64,000 nucleotides of DNA from Thermohalobaculum sp039026375 (lineage in GTDB: Bacteria; Pseudomonadota; Alphaproteobacteria; Rhodobacterales; Rhodobacteraceae): NCBI GenBank assembly GCA_039026375.1, contig JBCCML010000019.1, forward strand, positions 11,639 through 75,638, given 5' to 3'. Under the pieces are notes generated by a model. It ran no database searches. It was given only the letters and a program-made list of their open reading frames with translations, and had not been told where the DNA came from. Both the position numbers and the translations under genes were made by a program. Position 1 is the first letter of the stretch. Each line of letters begins with the position of its first letter. Positions 34,204 to 43,266 of the stretch are shown here, piece after piece.

Positions 34204-34295
34204 TACGATCTCCGTTAACTCTTTGCGGAGCATCGCACGCCTTTGTCGATCATGCGAGAGGAGAAAATCCTGTCGCTCCTACACGATGCCAGTAC

Positions 34296-34964
34296 TCAAT
34301 CCGAATTGGGTCCGCCGTCCGACCCCTCGCTCGCACCGTCCGTCGGGCCAAACGGACCGCGTGTCGGCGGCGCGGGTGGAAACGCCCGCGGCTGGATTGC
34401 CGGTGGACCTGCAACACAGGCAGATGCTGTGCATTCGGCGTAGGTTGGTGCTTCGAAGACGTAGTTTTCGCCGGTGCCGCGCGTCTGGACCGTCACTGCG
34501 CCATCATCAACCCAAAGCTTGAGGAGTTCTGGGGTCGTTGCTTCCAACGTAAACAGCGTGCCCCGAATCCCAACCAGGGCCACCGGGGTTTGAATACGAA
34601 CCCTTTCCGATGGCAGACGGCCACTGAGGACACGAAGCATCCCTGTCGCTAGACGAAGCCCCGCTCGCCCATCGGCGGCATCCGGATCAAACACAAACTC
34701 ATCGATTACGATCTTAGAGTTAGGACCAATCGTAAGCTTGGATCCATCGTCCATGTCGACCTCGGCACTGCCATAACGCGCGGTTACTACGCGCGCTTGC
34801 TGCCAGACCGGATCGCCGGTTGTGAGTACACCAATGCTACCGCCGAGTTCTTGCTCTGTGTCTGCTTGGACCAGCCGGGCCTGCCCTGCTCGATCAGCTG
34901 CGTGGACAGATTGCGCCAACGCAACGAGACACCCGATGGCTACCAGTGATTTCGAAAAACGCAT
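34296..34964 (-). CDS. FecR domain exported protein
   Basis: 222 residues from the ATG at 34964 (agggag site 8 bases upstream). A signal peptide ends near SVHAA. Residues about 30-165 form a FecR-like domain: LTTGDPVWQQARVVTARYGSAEVDMDDGSKLTIGPNSKIVIDEFVF and TPVALVGIRGTLFTLEA. The tail is Pro/Gly-rich with two cysteines. Unlike the iron-transport FecR it has no cytoplasmic part or neighbouring receptor, so it is probably a free periplasmic or surface protein. It lies 92 bp upstream of the RND operon in the same direction. Confidence 0.82.
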   Translation of the reverse strand: MRFSKSLVAIGCLVALAQSVHAADRAGQARLVQADTEQELGGSIGVLTTGDPVWQQARVVTARYGSAEVDMDDGSKLTIGPNSKIVIDEFVFDPDAADGRAGLRLATGMLRVLSGRLPSERVRIQTPVALVGIRGTLFTLEATTPELLKLWVDDGAVTVQTRGTGENYVFEAPTYAECTASACVAGPPAIQPRAFPPAPPTRGPFGPTDGASEGSDGGPNSD

Positions 34965-35230
34965 CGACAATATCTCCCCTATTCCCGAAAGCGATTCTAA
35001 CAGACGCCCCTGCCGTCTGACTACTGATGATGATCAAAGGTCGGTCTTTGTCGCAGAGAACGAAGTTTGCTTTGCCAACCCCATTGTGCGGGCGAGATGA
35101 TGGTCTCAAAAATGGGTACTGGCGACGCTCATAGTGTCCGCAAGCAATGTGTTGGCGAACTCGCCCCAATCAGAATAGAACTGCAACGGGAGAGTGGGCA
35201 GTCCGTAAGTGGCCCGCTGGAGGAAAAACA

Positions 35231-36472
35231 ATGTTCAGAAGACTGCTAGCGCCGATCACAGGACTTGCCGTTGCGCTCACGACTAGTGTGGCGGCCGTTG
35301 CCGCAGAACCAGTGAAGATCGCTTTCATTGACCCGCTTTCAGGACCATTCGCATCAACCGGCATTCAGGGCTTGGCGCAATACGAGTACGCGGCCGATGT
35401 GTTGGTCAACCAAAAGGGCGGCATTCTGGGTGGTCGTGCATTCGAAATAGTCGGGTTTGACAACAAAATCAGCCCGAAGGAGAGCTTGATCCAACTTCAA
35501 GTGGCGATCGATCAGGGCATCCGCTTCATCGCGCAAGGAAACTCCTCGGGTGTTGCAAATGCGTTGACCGATGCGATCCGCAAGCACAATCGCCGAAACC
35601 CGGATCGACAGGTGCTTTTCTTGAATTATTCAGCTGTCGATCCAGCGTTGACCAACGACAAATGCAATTTTTGGCATTTCCGTTTCGATGCCAACGCAGA
35701 CATCAAAATGGACGCGTTGACGGAAGTGATCGCCGCAGATGACAGCGTCAAGCGCGTCTACATAATCGGCCAAGATTACTCTTTTGGGAAAGCCGTAGCT
35801 GCGGCCGCCGTATCGTTTTTGGCTGAGAAGCGCCCGGACATAGAAATCGTTGGCAACGAATTACACCCGATTGGCAAGGTGAAAGACTTCACCCCCTATG
35901 CGCGCAAGATCATTGATTCGGGCGCTCAGGCCATCATCACCGGAAACTGGGGTGCCGATATGGTGAACCTAGGTAAAGCCGTGATCCAGGCGGGCTTCGA
36001 CGGACCGATCTACACCTATTATGCCGCGGCGGACGGCATCACGCAGACGTTTGGGGAAGATGGCGTAGATCGCATACGCCAGGTCATGGAAGGCCAGTTG
36101 AACCCCGCCCCAAGTGACAGGGCGCAGGCTTACATCGATGGCTTCAAAGCGAAGCATCCCAACACTGACGTAGGTCAGCCCCGGATCACCAATGTCATAG
36201 AGATGCTTGCCAGGGCCATTGAAGCGGCTGGCTCGGCTGACGACATGGTTGCAATCGCGAAAGCGCTGGAGGGAATGGAACACGACTCGATCTGGGGAAC
36301 GCGCGTCTATATGCGCCCGCAGGACCACCAGGCAATCCAGAATGTACACATTGCGCGGCATGACCGCGTGCCCAATGACTATGACAACTCTGGTTTCGGC
36401 ATGATGGTTGAAAGCACCGTTGAGATGGCTGCGATGAACTCGCCGACATCTTGCGAAATTGTGCGCCCCTAA
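35231..36472 (+). CDS. branched-chain amino acid ABC transporter substrate-binding protein (LivK-like)
   Basis: 413 residues with a signal peptide of about 25 residues (LLAPITGLAVALTTSVAAVAA) and the type I periplasmic-binding fold: VKIAFIDPLSGPFASTGIQGL at the start of the mature chain, YIIGQDYSFGKAVAAAA and VIQAGFDGPIYTYYAAADG further on. A ggaggaa site precedes the ATG at 35231. It should deliver an amino acid or related carboxylate to the livHMGF system that begins 2.3 kb downstream. A hairpin right after the stop and a DCC/HTTM cassette separate it from those genes. Confidence 0.92.
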   Translation: MFRRLLAPITGLAVALTTSVAAVAAEPVKIAFIDPLSGPFASTGIQGLAQYEYAADVLVNQKGGILGGRAFEIVGFDNKISPKESLIQLQVAIDQGIRFIAQGNSSGVANALTDAIRKHNRRNPDRQVLFLNYSAVDPALTNDKCNFWHFRFDANADIKMDALTEVIAADDSVKRVYIIGQDYSFGKAVAAAAVSFLAEKRPDIEIVGNELHPIGKVKDFTPYARKIIDSGAQAIITGNWGADMVNLGKAVIQAGFDGPIYTYYAAADGITQTFGEDGVDRIRQVMEGQLNPAPSDRAQAYIDGFKAKHPNTDVGQPRITNVIEMLARAIEAAGSADDMVAIAKALEGMEHDSIWGTRVYMRPQDHQAIQNVHIARHDRVPNDYDNSGFGMMVESTVEMAAMNSPTSCEIVRP

Positions 36473-36480
36473 GCGCTTTG

Positions 36481-36506
36481 GGTGTGCCGAGACCGTTTGG
36501 CACACC
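36481..36506 (+). terminator. hairpin after livK-like gene
   Basis: GGTGTGCC (36481-36488) and GGCACACC (36499-36506) form an 8-bp stem with a 10-base loop, starting 8 bases after the stop. It is followed by TTAAACCC and a pyrimidine-rich stretch, not a clean U-tract. It probably ends or attenuates the binding-protein transcript, which would raise the level of the binding protein over downstream products. Confidence 0.5.
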
Positions 36507-36591
36507 TTAAACCCTTCTCATCTTCTCCTATCTCTCTGAAGAAGTCCGCAGGCTAGCGGACACCCAGCATCGTCAATGCCAAAGAGGCCGG

Positions 36592-36981
36592 ATGGACGCG
36601 CCCACTATCCCAGAACATGATTTTTTGGTCTACGATGGGGAATGCCCAGTCTGCGACCGCTACGTGGTTTGGACCGGTCTGCGTCGCCAGCGACCGGAAA
36701 TCCAGCTCTTGGATGCGCGATTGCATCCCGCCCTTGTCAGCGCGCTGAGGGCAGACGGGATCGAGGTCAATGACACTTTCGTGCTGCAGCTCGATGGCAC
36801 ACGGCACATCGGCGCTGCGGCGATGTCTCGAATTAGCAATGCGATAGCACCTGCTTCTAAAGCGCAAAGGTTGCTCAAATGGATGACACGGAGCGAGCAT
36901 TTGATGAGACCGCTTTATCCGCTTCTTGTGCGTGCACGAAAGTTTTTGCTCGCTGCCTTGGGTCGCAATCAGATCCGGTAA
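36592..36981 (+). CDS. DCC-type thiol-disulfide oxidoreductase-like protein (DUF393), second copy
   Basis: 129 residues with the family hallmark VYDGECPVCDRYVVW (C18, C21). The C-terminal part is hydrophobic and basic (MRPLYPLLVRARKFLLAALGR), suggesting membrane association. It is followed by an uncharacterised membrane-anchored protein and an HTTM-type membrane protein. DUF393 and HTTM genes often occur together, so this trio is likely a functional cassette. Reaction unknown. Confidence 0.83.
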   Translation: MDAPTIPEHDFLVYDGECPVCDRYVVWTGLRRQRPEIQLLDARLHPALVSALRADGIEVNDTFVLQLDGTRHIGAAAMSRISNAIAPASKAQRLLKWMTRSEHLMRPLYPLLVRARKFLLAALGRNQIR

Positions 36982-37201
36982 CGTACGGTGTCGAGTGCTT
37001 TTTCAGGATCTTCTTGGCAAAACGCGCGTCTGGTATCCGCGCGGCTGGTATCGACGTGTCGCTTAACTCAGAAACCGCTTGCTGCTTGGGCGCCGGTTCG
37101 GCAGCCTCAGGAGATGTTCGTGTGCGGCGGATTGATCTGCAGAACGGGAGCGCAGTAGGAAATGATCTTTGCTGCCATCACACTTTCTCACGGTGGTGCT
37201 C

Positions 37202-37708
37202 ATGCGGAATGATCCCCGACCCGGCAAACGTCGCCTTCGGGGCTACGCGATCGCCAAGATCAGCCTTCTTCTTCTCTTTGGGCTCTACGTGCCGATCGCG
37301 ATAATCGGTGGCGCGCGTGGTGGTGAGTATTTCCCCGTCTTCAACTGGTCGCTGTTTAGTTCAGTGCGAAACCCGACCGTTCGGCTTGAAATCGAAGTTT
37401 CCCGTATCGGCGATGAGTTGTTCAACCCGCCAGTAAACTTCTTCGAGCTTCCTGATCACTTTCCAGCGGCGAAGGAACGCGATGTCAGGTTGATCAAGGG
37501 AAGTCGGGGCTACCTTGCACTCAAGCGGGACAACCATGAACACGCCGAGATCTTCCTTGATCGACTGGAGCAGCGGTATTTCGCGATCGGGAAGCCAGTC
37601 ACCTACCGCCTGGTTGCCGTCGCTTACGATCCGGTCGAGCGCTATCATTCGGGTGAAGTCATCGGGAAGGAGACAATCTCCGAACATAAGTTCTCGGGCC
37701 GACCATGA
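37202..37708 (+). CDS. hypothetical membrane-anchored protein
   Basis: 168 residues from the ATG at 37202. After a basic N-terminus (MRNDPRPGKRRLRG) there is one membrane helix (ISLLLLFGLYVPIAIIGGA) and an external domain of about 125 residues with FPVFNWSLFSSV near the membrane. The longer frame to 37169 is possible but has no ribosome-binding site. Its stop overlaps the start of the HTTM gene (ATGA). The FNWSLFS block is reminiscent of small partner proteins found beside HTTM genes; function unknown. Confidence 0.7.
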   Translation: MRNDPRPGKRRLRGYAIAKISLLLLFGLYVPIAIIGGARGGEYFPVFNWSLFSSVRNPTVRLEIEVSRIGDELFNPPVNFFELPDHFPAAKERDVRLIKGSRGYLALKRDNHEHAEIFLDRLEQRYFAIGKPVTYRLVAVAYDPVERYHSGEVIGKETISEHKFSGRP

Positions 37709-38721
37709 TCGTCAAGACCCCCGGCTTCAGGCGACTTTCACGGTACCTTTCGAAGGAGCAGACGCACCCTCAGTGGGCGAGGCACCAGGAGATCTCCCGA
37801 AAGGCCTGCCTTGTCGTACAGCTATTCTACGTTGTTGTTCTGGTTGCATTCGTTGAATTCGTTTCTTCGCTCCAGGCCTATGCTGCGGAGCCCGATGGCT
37901 TCACGCCGATGTGGCCGGTGTTCTGGGTGGACAGCGTTGGCATGGGGTTGGCAGCCAAGCTCTTGATCCCGATCTACATATTGGTCGGCGTTTGCACCGT
38001 CATGTTCTGGTGGTCGTTCTGGCTCCGCCTGGCTTGCTCGATCCTCTTGCTCCAATACATGTCGCTGTACAATTCATGGGGGGGGATTAATCACAGCTAC
38101 CACGAGATCTTCTGGGTCTCAGTTTGCTTCATCTTTCTCCCGACCGTGAAGCAGTCTGAGGTTCTGAATTCTCGCCCCGCACGCCTTCAATTGTTGACCT
38201 GTGTCTACGCAGCTATGGCGCTGGTGCTGCTGTTTTATTCCATGGCAGGTGCTTACAAGGTCTGGGACGCAACGCAGATGTTGCTGAGCGGCCAAACAGG
38301 TGGCTTTTCGCCTTATGCGATGGCCAACACGATCGCCTGGCGTCAAATCTCTACGAACACCGATCCGATCTATGCGGACATGCTAATGGATGCGCCGCTG
38401 CTGGGATGGCCACTTTACCTCGGCCTCTACTACGCGCAGTTCTTTGCGATCGTCATCCTGTTCCGGCCTGCCCTGCACAGGCTGTGGGGCGTCATTCTGA
38501 TTGGATTTCACTTCGGAACGATCGTCTTAATGGACATTTCGTTTCCGTATCACATCGCGATCAACGCCATCCTTTTGCTGCTTTCGCCTTATGCGCCCGA
38601 CAGGTTTGACTTGCGCCAGATCGCTGCATCACTACCACTTTTCGGTGTGCTCTTTAGGGCTGGCTTGGGCTGGAAGACACATTCTGATGAAATGGAAGCC
38701 GCAAGAACGTCGTCTCCATGA
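37705..38721 (+). CDS. HTTM / vitamin K-dependent gamma-carboxylase-like membrane protein
   Basis: 338 residues with about eight hydrophobic segments, among them VVQLFYVVVLVAFVEFV, LLIPIYILVGVCTVMFWWSFWLRLACSILLLQY and FHFGTIVLMDISFPYHIAINAILLLL. The HEIFWVSVCFIFLP segment and the H-F...FPYH segment match the horizontally transferred transmembrane (HTTM) domain related to vitamin K carboxylase. Translation is coupled to the preceding gene. With the DUF393 gene it forms a cassette inserted between livK and livH. Confidence 0.78.
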   Translation: MIVKTPGFRRLSRYLSKEQTHPQWARHQEISRKACLVVQLFYVVVLVAFVEFVSSLQAYAAEPDGFTPMWPVFWVDSVGMGLAAKLLIPIYILVGVCTVMFWWSFWLRLACSILLLQYMSLYNSWGGINHSYHEIFWVSVCFIFLPTVKQSEVLNSRPARLQLLTCVYAAMALVLLFYSMAGAYKVWDATQMLLSGQTGGFSPYAMANTIAWRQISTNTDPIYADMLMDAPLLGWPLYLGLYYAQFFAIVILFRPALHRLWGVILIGFHFGTIVLMDISFPYHIAINAILLLLSPYAPDRFDLRQIAASLPLFGVLFRAGLGWKTHSDEMEAARTSSP

Positions 38722-38803
38722 AGACTGGCCTTTGTTGCTGGCGGCAAACCTTCCTGCTTCTTCGCAGGCCCCACTGCCTCACGCAGTGAGCAAGAGGCTT
38801 TAA

Positions 38804-39760
38804 GTGGATCTGGTCCTCGTCAATTTGGTCGACGGTTTGGTGACCGGCCTGCTGCTGTTCATGTTGTCGGCAGGACTGACCTTGGTCTTTTCGATGATGG
38901 GCGTGCTGAACTTCGCCCATGCCTCGTTCTACATGCTGGGCGCCTACTTCGCCTATCAGATCAGTCGCCACATCGGGTTCTGGCCTGGCCTTGTCTTTGC
39001 ACCCTTGATCGTCGGTGTGCTGGGTGCGCTGGTCGAGCGGTATGGCTTGCGACGCGTCCACCGCCATGGCCATGTCCCGGAACTGATCTTCACCTTTGGT
39101 CTGGCGCTGCTGATCGAAGAATTGGTGCAGTTTATCTGGGGCCGGGATCACAAGGATTACCGCGCGCCAGAGGTGCTGGACTTTGCCCTCTTCCACATTG
39201 GGAACAACCCGGTCTTTGCCTACAAGGCCTTTATGGTCGTCGTTACCGCAATGATTTTCCTGGCCCTCTTGATGGTCCTTAAACGAACGCGGGTTGGGCT
39301 GGTCATCCAAGCCGCTTTGACCCACCCGCAAACTGTTCAAGCACTGGGCCACAACGTGCCTAGGGTCTTTATGGGGGTTTTCGGGGTTGGAACCGCGCTT
39401 GCCGGGGTGGCGGGAGTCATCGCTGGGCCGGTGCTCGGCACCTTCCCGGGCATGGCCGTGGTCCTTGGGTCAATCGTCTTTGTGACGATCGTGGTGGGCG
39501 GTCTCGGATCGTTGTGGGGTGCGCTGATCGCCTCGTTACTCATCGGATGGATGACGACCTTTGCCAAAGCATACAACGTCTCCGGTGCGGATGTGCTGGG
39601 CTTGGTTGGCCTGTCGCCCCCGACGGATCTATCCGAAAGCCCGTTGCGTGATCTCTGGACCATCACCCTGCCGCAAGTTGCCGACATTCTGCCCTATCTC
39701 TTTATGGTCCTGGTTCTGGTGTTCCGGCCAAACGGGCTGATGGGCAGGCGCGAGACATGA
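38804..39760 (+). CDS. branched-chain amino acid ABC transporter permease LivH-like
   Basis: 318 residues from GTG 38804 (aagagg site). Typical LivH features: the N-terminal LVNLVDGLVTGLLLFMLSAGLTLVFSMMGVLNFAHASFYMLGAYFAY and the cytoplasmic coupling region VGLVIQAALTHPQTVQALGHNVPRVF, with about eight membrane helices. It starts a tight run of seven genes, each overlapping or almost touching the next. Together with LivM it forms the membrane channel of the transporter. Confidence 0.92.
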   Translation: MDLVLVNLVDGLVTGLLLFMLSAGLTLVFSMMGVLNFAHASFYMLGAYFAYQISRHIGFWPGLVFAPLIVGVLGALVERYGLRRVHRHGHVPELIFTFGLALLIEELVQFIWGRDHKDYRAPEVLDFALFHIGNNPVFAYKAFMVVVTAMIFLALLMVLKRTRVGLVIQAALTHPQTVQALGHNVPRVFMGVFGVGTALAGVAGVIAGPVLGTFPGMAVVLGSIVFVTIVVGGLGSLWGALIASLLIGWMTTFAKAYNVSGADVLGLVGLSPPTDLSESPLRDLWTITLPQVADILPYLFMVLVLVFRPNGLMGRRET

Positions 39761-40983
39761 GCCGAACGGCCATCGTCTGGCTGGGTGCAGCGCTTGTCGT
39801 GCTCTGCCTGCCTTTTCTCTTCCCGGCGCCAGCGGCCATCACGATCATGAATCAGATGGCCATCACCATCGTCTTTGCCCTCAGCTACAACATGCTGCTG
39901 GGGCAGGGCGGGATGTTGTCCTTCGGGCACGCGGTCTACATGGGGCTGGGCGGCTTCTTCGCGATGCACCTGATGCGGTACATAGAATATGACGCCTGGC
40001 CCATTCCCTTGCCGCTACTGCCGCTGTTTGCAGGCTTCTTCGGCCTGGCCTTCGCCGCCGTCATCGGCGCGTTCTCGACGCGCCGGGCCGGCACCACATT
40101 CGCGATGATCTCTTTGGGGATCGGCGAACTGGTGGCCGCGTCGTCCATCATCGTCGTGGCGTTCTTCGGGGGAGAGGAGGGCATCTCCGGCGACCGCACG
40201 ATGGGCCCACCGGTCTTCGGGGTCGAGTGGTTCACGTCGGGCGAGGTCTATTGGGTCATCGCGGGCTGGGCCTTCCTGTCAACCCTGCTGATGTACCTGT
40301 TCTCGCAGACACCGGCTGGTCGCATGGCCAACGCGGTCCGGGACAACCCCGAACGAGCAGAGTTTCTCGGTTATTCGCAGCGACGTGTGCGCTTCATTTC
40401 GTTCTGCGCCTCGGGCTTCTTTGCGGGTGTGGCGGGCGGTTTGTTCTGCATCAACCTCGAGATCCTGACTGAGGAAAACCTTAACCTTGCGACTTCAGGC
40501 GAGATCTTGCTGATCGCCTTTGTGGGCGGGGTTGGCTACTTCGCAGGGCCTGTTGTCGGGGCCATTGTTTTCACGCTGCTCAAGACCGTTCTGGGCCTGG
40601 AGACGCAGCTATGGAGCCTCTATGCGGGAATCCTGTTCGTCGCGACGGTGATGTTCTTCCCGACGGGCCTGGCCGGGCTGTTCGCGATGCATGCGGTGCC
40701 GGCACAATTGGGGCGTCTGCGGTCCTTGATCACGCCATACACGGCCGTGTTGATTCCGGGCGCCGGGGCAGTCCTTGGCGCCGCTGGCTTGATGGAAATG
40801 CTGTTTCATGTCCGGGAGGCGAGTAGCGGCGAGACGGTGATGCGCCTCTTCTGGCTCAGCCTGGACACCCATGCCCCGCTGCCCTGGTTTGCCTTCGGCG
40901 GCATGCTGCTGGGGGGGGCTTGGCTGGCCCGTCACCGGGCGCCGGCCATGCAGGCCGCCTACACCCAGGCCAGCACACCATGA
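39757..40983 (+). CDS. branched-chain amino acid ABC transporter permease LivM-like
   Basis: 408 residues. LivM landmarks are LSYNMLLGQGGMLSFGHAVYMGLGGFF near the N-terminus and PAGRMANAVRDNPERAEFLGYSQRRVRFISF in the coupling loop. After the usual end (ILFVATVMFFPTGLAGLF, near residue 305) there are about 95 extra residues with two more hydrophobic segments, which most LivM proteins lack. It overlaps livH and livG by four bases each (ATGA). Confidence 0.91.
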   Translation: MSRTAIVWLGAALVVLCLPFLFPAPAAITIMNQMAITIVFALSYNMLLGQGGMLSFGHAVYMGLGGFFAMHLMRYIEYDAWPIPLPLLPLFAGFFGLAFAAVIGAFSTRRAGTTFAMISLGIGELVAASSIIVVAFFGGEEGISGDRTMGPPVFGVEWFTSGEVYWVIAGWAFLSTLLMYLFSQTPAGRMANAVRDNPERAEFLGYSQRRVRFISFCASGFFAGVAGGLFCINLEILTEENLNLATSGEILLIAFVGGVGYFAGPVVGAIVFTLLKTVLGLETQLWSLYAGILFVATVMFFPTGLAGLFAMHAVPAQLGRLRSLITPYTAVLIPGAGAVLGAAGLMEMLFHVREASSGETVMRLFWLSLDTHAPLPWFAFGGMLLGGAWLARHRAPAMQAAYTQASTP

Positions 40984-41735
40984 CCGCTCTGCAAACCGTT
41001 GGACTGCGTAAGGCCTTTGGCCGGACCGAGATCATTCGCGGCGTCGATCTCGCGGTCGCGCGCGGCGAACGGCATGCCGTGATCGGCCCTAACGGGGCAG
41101 GCAAATCCACGCTATTCAATCTGATCACTGGCCGCTACCCACCCAGCAACGGCAAAGTTTTGCTGAAAGGCCAGGACGTTACGGGCCTCGCGCCCTTCCG
41201 GATCAATCGCCTGGGGCTGTCCCGCAGTTTTCAGATCACCAACATTTTCCCCCGCATGTCGGTGTTCGAGAATGTGCGTTGCGCGCTGCTCTGGCCCTAT
41301 GGCTTCGGCTATGCGTTCTGGCGACTTTTGCATCGCGAAACGACGCTGAACGCCGCTGCTGACGCGATCTTAGAGCGCATCAATCTGACCGCCCGGCGCA
41401 ACCTGCCGGCGGGTGTGCTGTCCTATGCCGAGCAACGCGCGCTGGAGATCGGGCTGACCATCGGCGGTGGTGCGGACGTGATCCTGCTGGACGAGCCCAC
41501 CGCCGGCATGAGCCGGTCCGAGACCGAGTATATCGTCGAATTGATCCGCGACGTGACCGCGGACAAGACCCTGGTGATGGTCGAGCATGACATGGGCGTG
41601 GTCTTTGGGCTGGCCGATCGGATCAGCGTGCTGGCCCGCGGCCAGATCATCGCCTCGGGCACGCCCGCCGAAGTGCGCGCCAACCCGATCGTGCAGGAAG
41701 CCTACCTCGGCGCCACGCTTCAGGACGCCTCCTGA
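40980..41735 (+). CDS. ABC transporter ATP-binding protein LivG-like
   Basis: 251 residues. Walker A GPNGAGKS at 36-43, the LivG hallmark LGLSRSFQITNIFPRMSVFENVRCAL, and Walker B VILLDEPTAGMSRSE. The usual LSxGxQ signature is replaced by VLSYAEQRALEIG, a common form in this family. One of two ATPases of the transporter. ATG at 40980 overlaps the livM stop. Confidence 0.93.
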   Translation: MTALQTVGLRKAFGRTEIIRGVDLAVARGERHAVIGPNGAGKSTLFNLITGRYPPSNGKVLLKGQDVTGLAPFRINRLGLSRSFQITNIFPRMSVFENVRCALLWPYGFGYAFWRLLHRETTLNAAADAILERINLTARRNLPAGVLSYAEQRALEIGLTIGGGADVILLDEPTAGMSRSETEYIVELIRDVTADKTLVMVEHDMGVVFGLADRISVLARGQIIASGTPAEVRANPIVQEAYLGATLQDAS

Positions 41736-42436
41736 TGTTGCGCGTCCGCGACCTCCACGCCTACTACGGCAAAAGCCACATCCTGCAAGGCGTCGACATG
41801 GACGTGGCCGAGGGCGAGATCGTCGCCCTGCTAGGCCGCAACGGTGTGGGCCGCTCGACCACCTGTAAGGCGATCATGGGCGAGGTCGCCCCCAAAGGCT
41901 CCGTCAGCTTCAAAGGGGCCGAGATCGCCGGTCTGCCAGCCTACCGCGTGGCGCGCCTGGGTCTTGGCTATGTCCCTGAAAACCGTGATATTTTCCCGGG
42001 CTTGACCACTCGCCAGAACCTGATCCTAGGGTTGAAGCCGGGCCATCAGGACGGCACCGGCCGCTGGTCCACCACCGACATGTTTGACCTTTTCGAGAAC
42101 TTGGCTGAGCGCGCGGATGTCGACGCATCGGTCCTGTCAGGCGGAGAGCAGCAGATGTTGACCATCTGCCGGACCCTGATGGGCGATCCAGATCTGATTA
42201 TGGTGGACGAGCCGACCGAGGGTCTCTCGCCCCAAATGACGGCAAGGGTCGGTGCCCTGCTGGAAGAGATCGCGCGCCGCGGCGTCGCGATCCTGCTGGT
42301 CGAACAGAAACTATCCATCGCGCTGAAGATATCGGCACGGGTCTATGTCATGGGACACGGGCGGATGGTATTCGAAGGCAATCCCGCGGCACTGCAGGTA
42401 CGCGAAGACGTGCGCCGCGAATGGCTGGAAGTATAG
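41735..42436 (+). CDS. ABC transporter ATP-binding protein LivF-like, Arg in Walker A
   Basis: 233 residues. The signature VLSGGEQQMLTICRTLM and Walker B LIMVDEPTEGLSP are intact, and LGLGYVPENRDIFPGLTTRQNL is typical of LivF. Walker A reads GRNGVGRS (34-41): the invariant lysine is arginine. This K-to-R form is seen in some LivF relatives, so the protein is probably still functional, perhaps as the weaker ATPase of the pair. It starts at the last base of the livG stop. Confidence 0.92.
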   Translation: MLRVRDLHAYYGKSHILQGVDMDVAEGEIVALLGRNGVGRSTTCKAIMGEVAPKGSVSFKGAEIAGLPAYRVARLGLGYVPENRDIFPGLTTRQNLILGLKPGHQDGTGRWSTTDMFDLFENLAERADVDASVLSGGEQQMLTICRTLMGDPDLIMVDEPTEGLSPQMTARVGALLEEIARRGVAILLVEQKLSIALKISARVYVMGHGRMVFEGNPAALQVREDVRREWLEV

Positions 42437-42483
42437 GGCGACCGCACCGGGTAGGGCCGCACACGTAGTATGTGGGAGGGACG

Positions 42484-43266
42484 ATGATCCAGATTAACAA
42501 TCCGCTGCGCGACATGTTGGACCGAGACGAGCTGGCTCTCGGTGTCGGCCTGCGCGGCTCACGCACCGTAGAGATCGCGCGGGCCATGAAGACCGCTGGC
42601 TTCGACTGGCTGTTCATCGACATGGAGCACAACACCATGTCGCTGGACGATGCGTGCAACATCTCGGTTGCCGCGCAAGCAGAGGGCATCACCCCGCTGG
42701 TGCGCGTGCCGGGCACCGAACACCACCACGCAACGCGGGCGCTGGACGGTGGCGCCATGGGCATCGTTGTCCCGCATGTCGACGATCTGGAGACCGCCCA
42801 ACAGATGGTGGCAAATGTCCGGTATCCCCCGACCGGCCGCCGTTCCATGTATGGCGCGCTGCCCCAGGCCAATTTCGGCGCCTATCCGCAAGCTGAGCTT
42901 ATGGCGGCGCTGAACGACGCGCTGTACCTGGTCCTTATGATCGAAAGTCCTGAAGGTGTCGTTAATGCAGATAAAATTGCAGCTTTGGACGGCGTGGACT
43001 GCCTGCTGATCGGCACCTCGGACCTGACGGCGGAAATGGGCGTGCCGGGCCAGCTGGATCATCCCGACATCGTTTCGGCGTATGAGACGGTGATTGCGGC
43101 CTGCCAGAAACACGGCAAGCATGTGGGCATGGGCGGCGTCTATGCGCCTGATCTCATTCAGAAATACGTGGACATGGGCATGCGGATGATCCTGACCGGG
43201 TCCGAGTTCTCGTTCATGATGCAAGGCGCCAAGGCTCAGGCCAGCGCCGTGCGGGCCCTGAAATGA
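42484..43266 (+). CDS. HpcH/HpaI aldolase family protein
   Basis: 260 residues of the HpaI-type class II pyruvate aldolase family. Landmarks: FDWLFIDMEHNTMSLDD, the substrate arginine in PLVRVPGT, GIVVPHVDDLETAQQMV, and LYLVLMIESPEGVVN with the metal-binding glutamate, later GTSDLTAEMG. Such enzymes cleave or form hydroxy-keto acids through a metal pyruvate enolate. The gggaggg site fixes the ATG at 42484. It is 47 bp after livF and overlaps the oxidase gene, so it probably acts on the imported substrate. Confidence 0.88.
   Translation: MIQINNPLRDMLDRDELALGVGLRGSRTVEIARAMKTAGFDWLFIDMEHNTMSLDDACNISVAAQAEGITPLVRVPGTEHHHATRALDGGAMGIVVPHVDDLETAQQMVANVRYPPTGRRSMYGALPQANFGAYPQAELMAALNDALYLVLMIESPEGVVNADKIAALDGVDCLLIGTSDLTAEMGVPGQLDHPDIVSAYETVIAACQKHGKHVGMGGVYAPDLIQKYVDMGMRMILTGSEFSFMMQGAKAQASAVRALK

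Noticed and set aside
36879..37304. 141-codon plus-strand frame between the DUF393 and membrane-anchored genes
   Set aside because: It overlaps both real genes in another frame and shows no domain; the 220-bp gap is probably noncoding.
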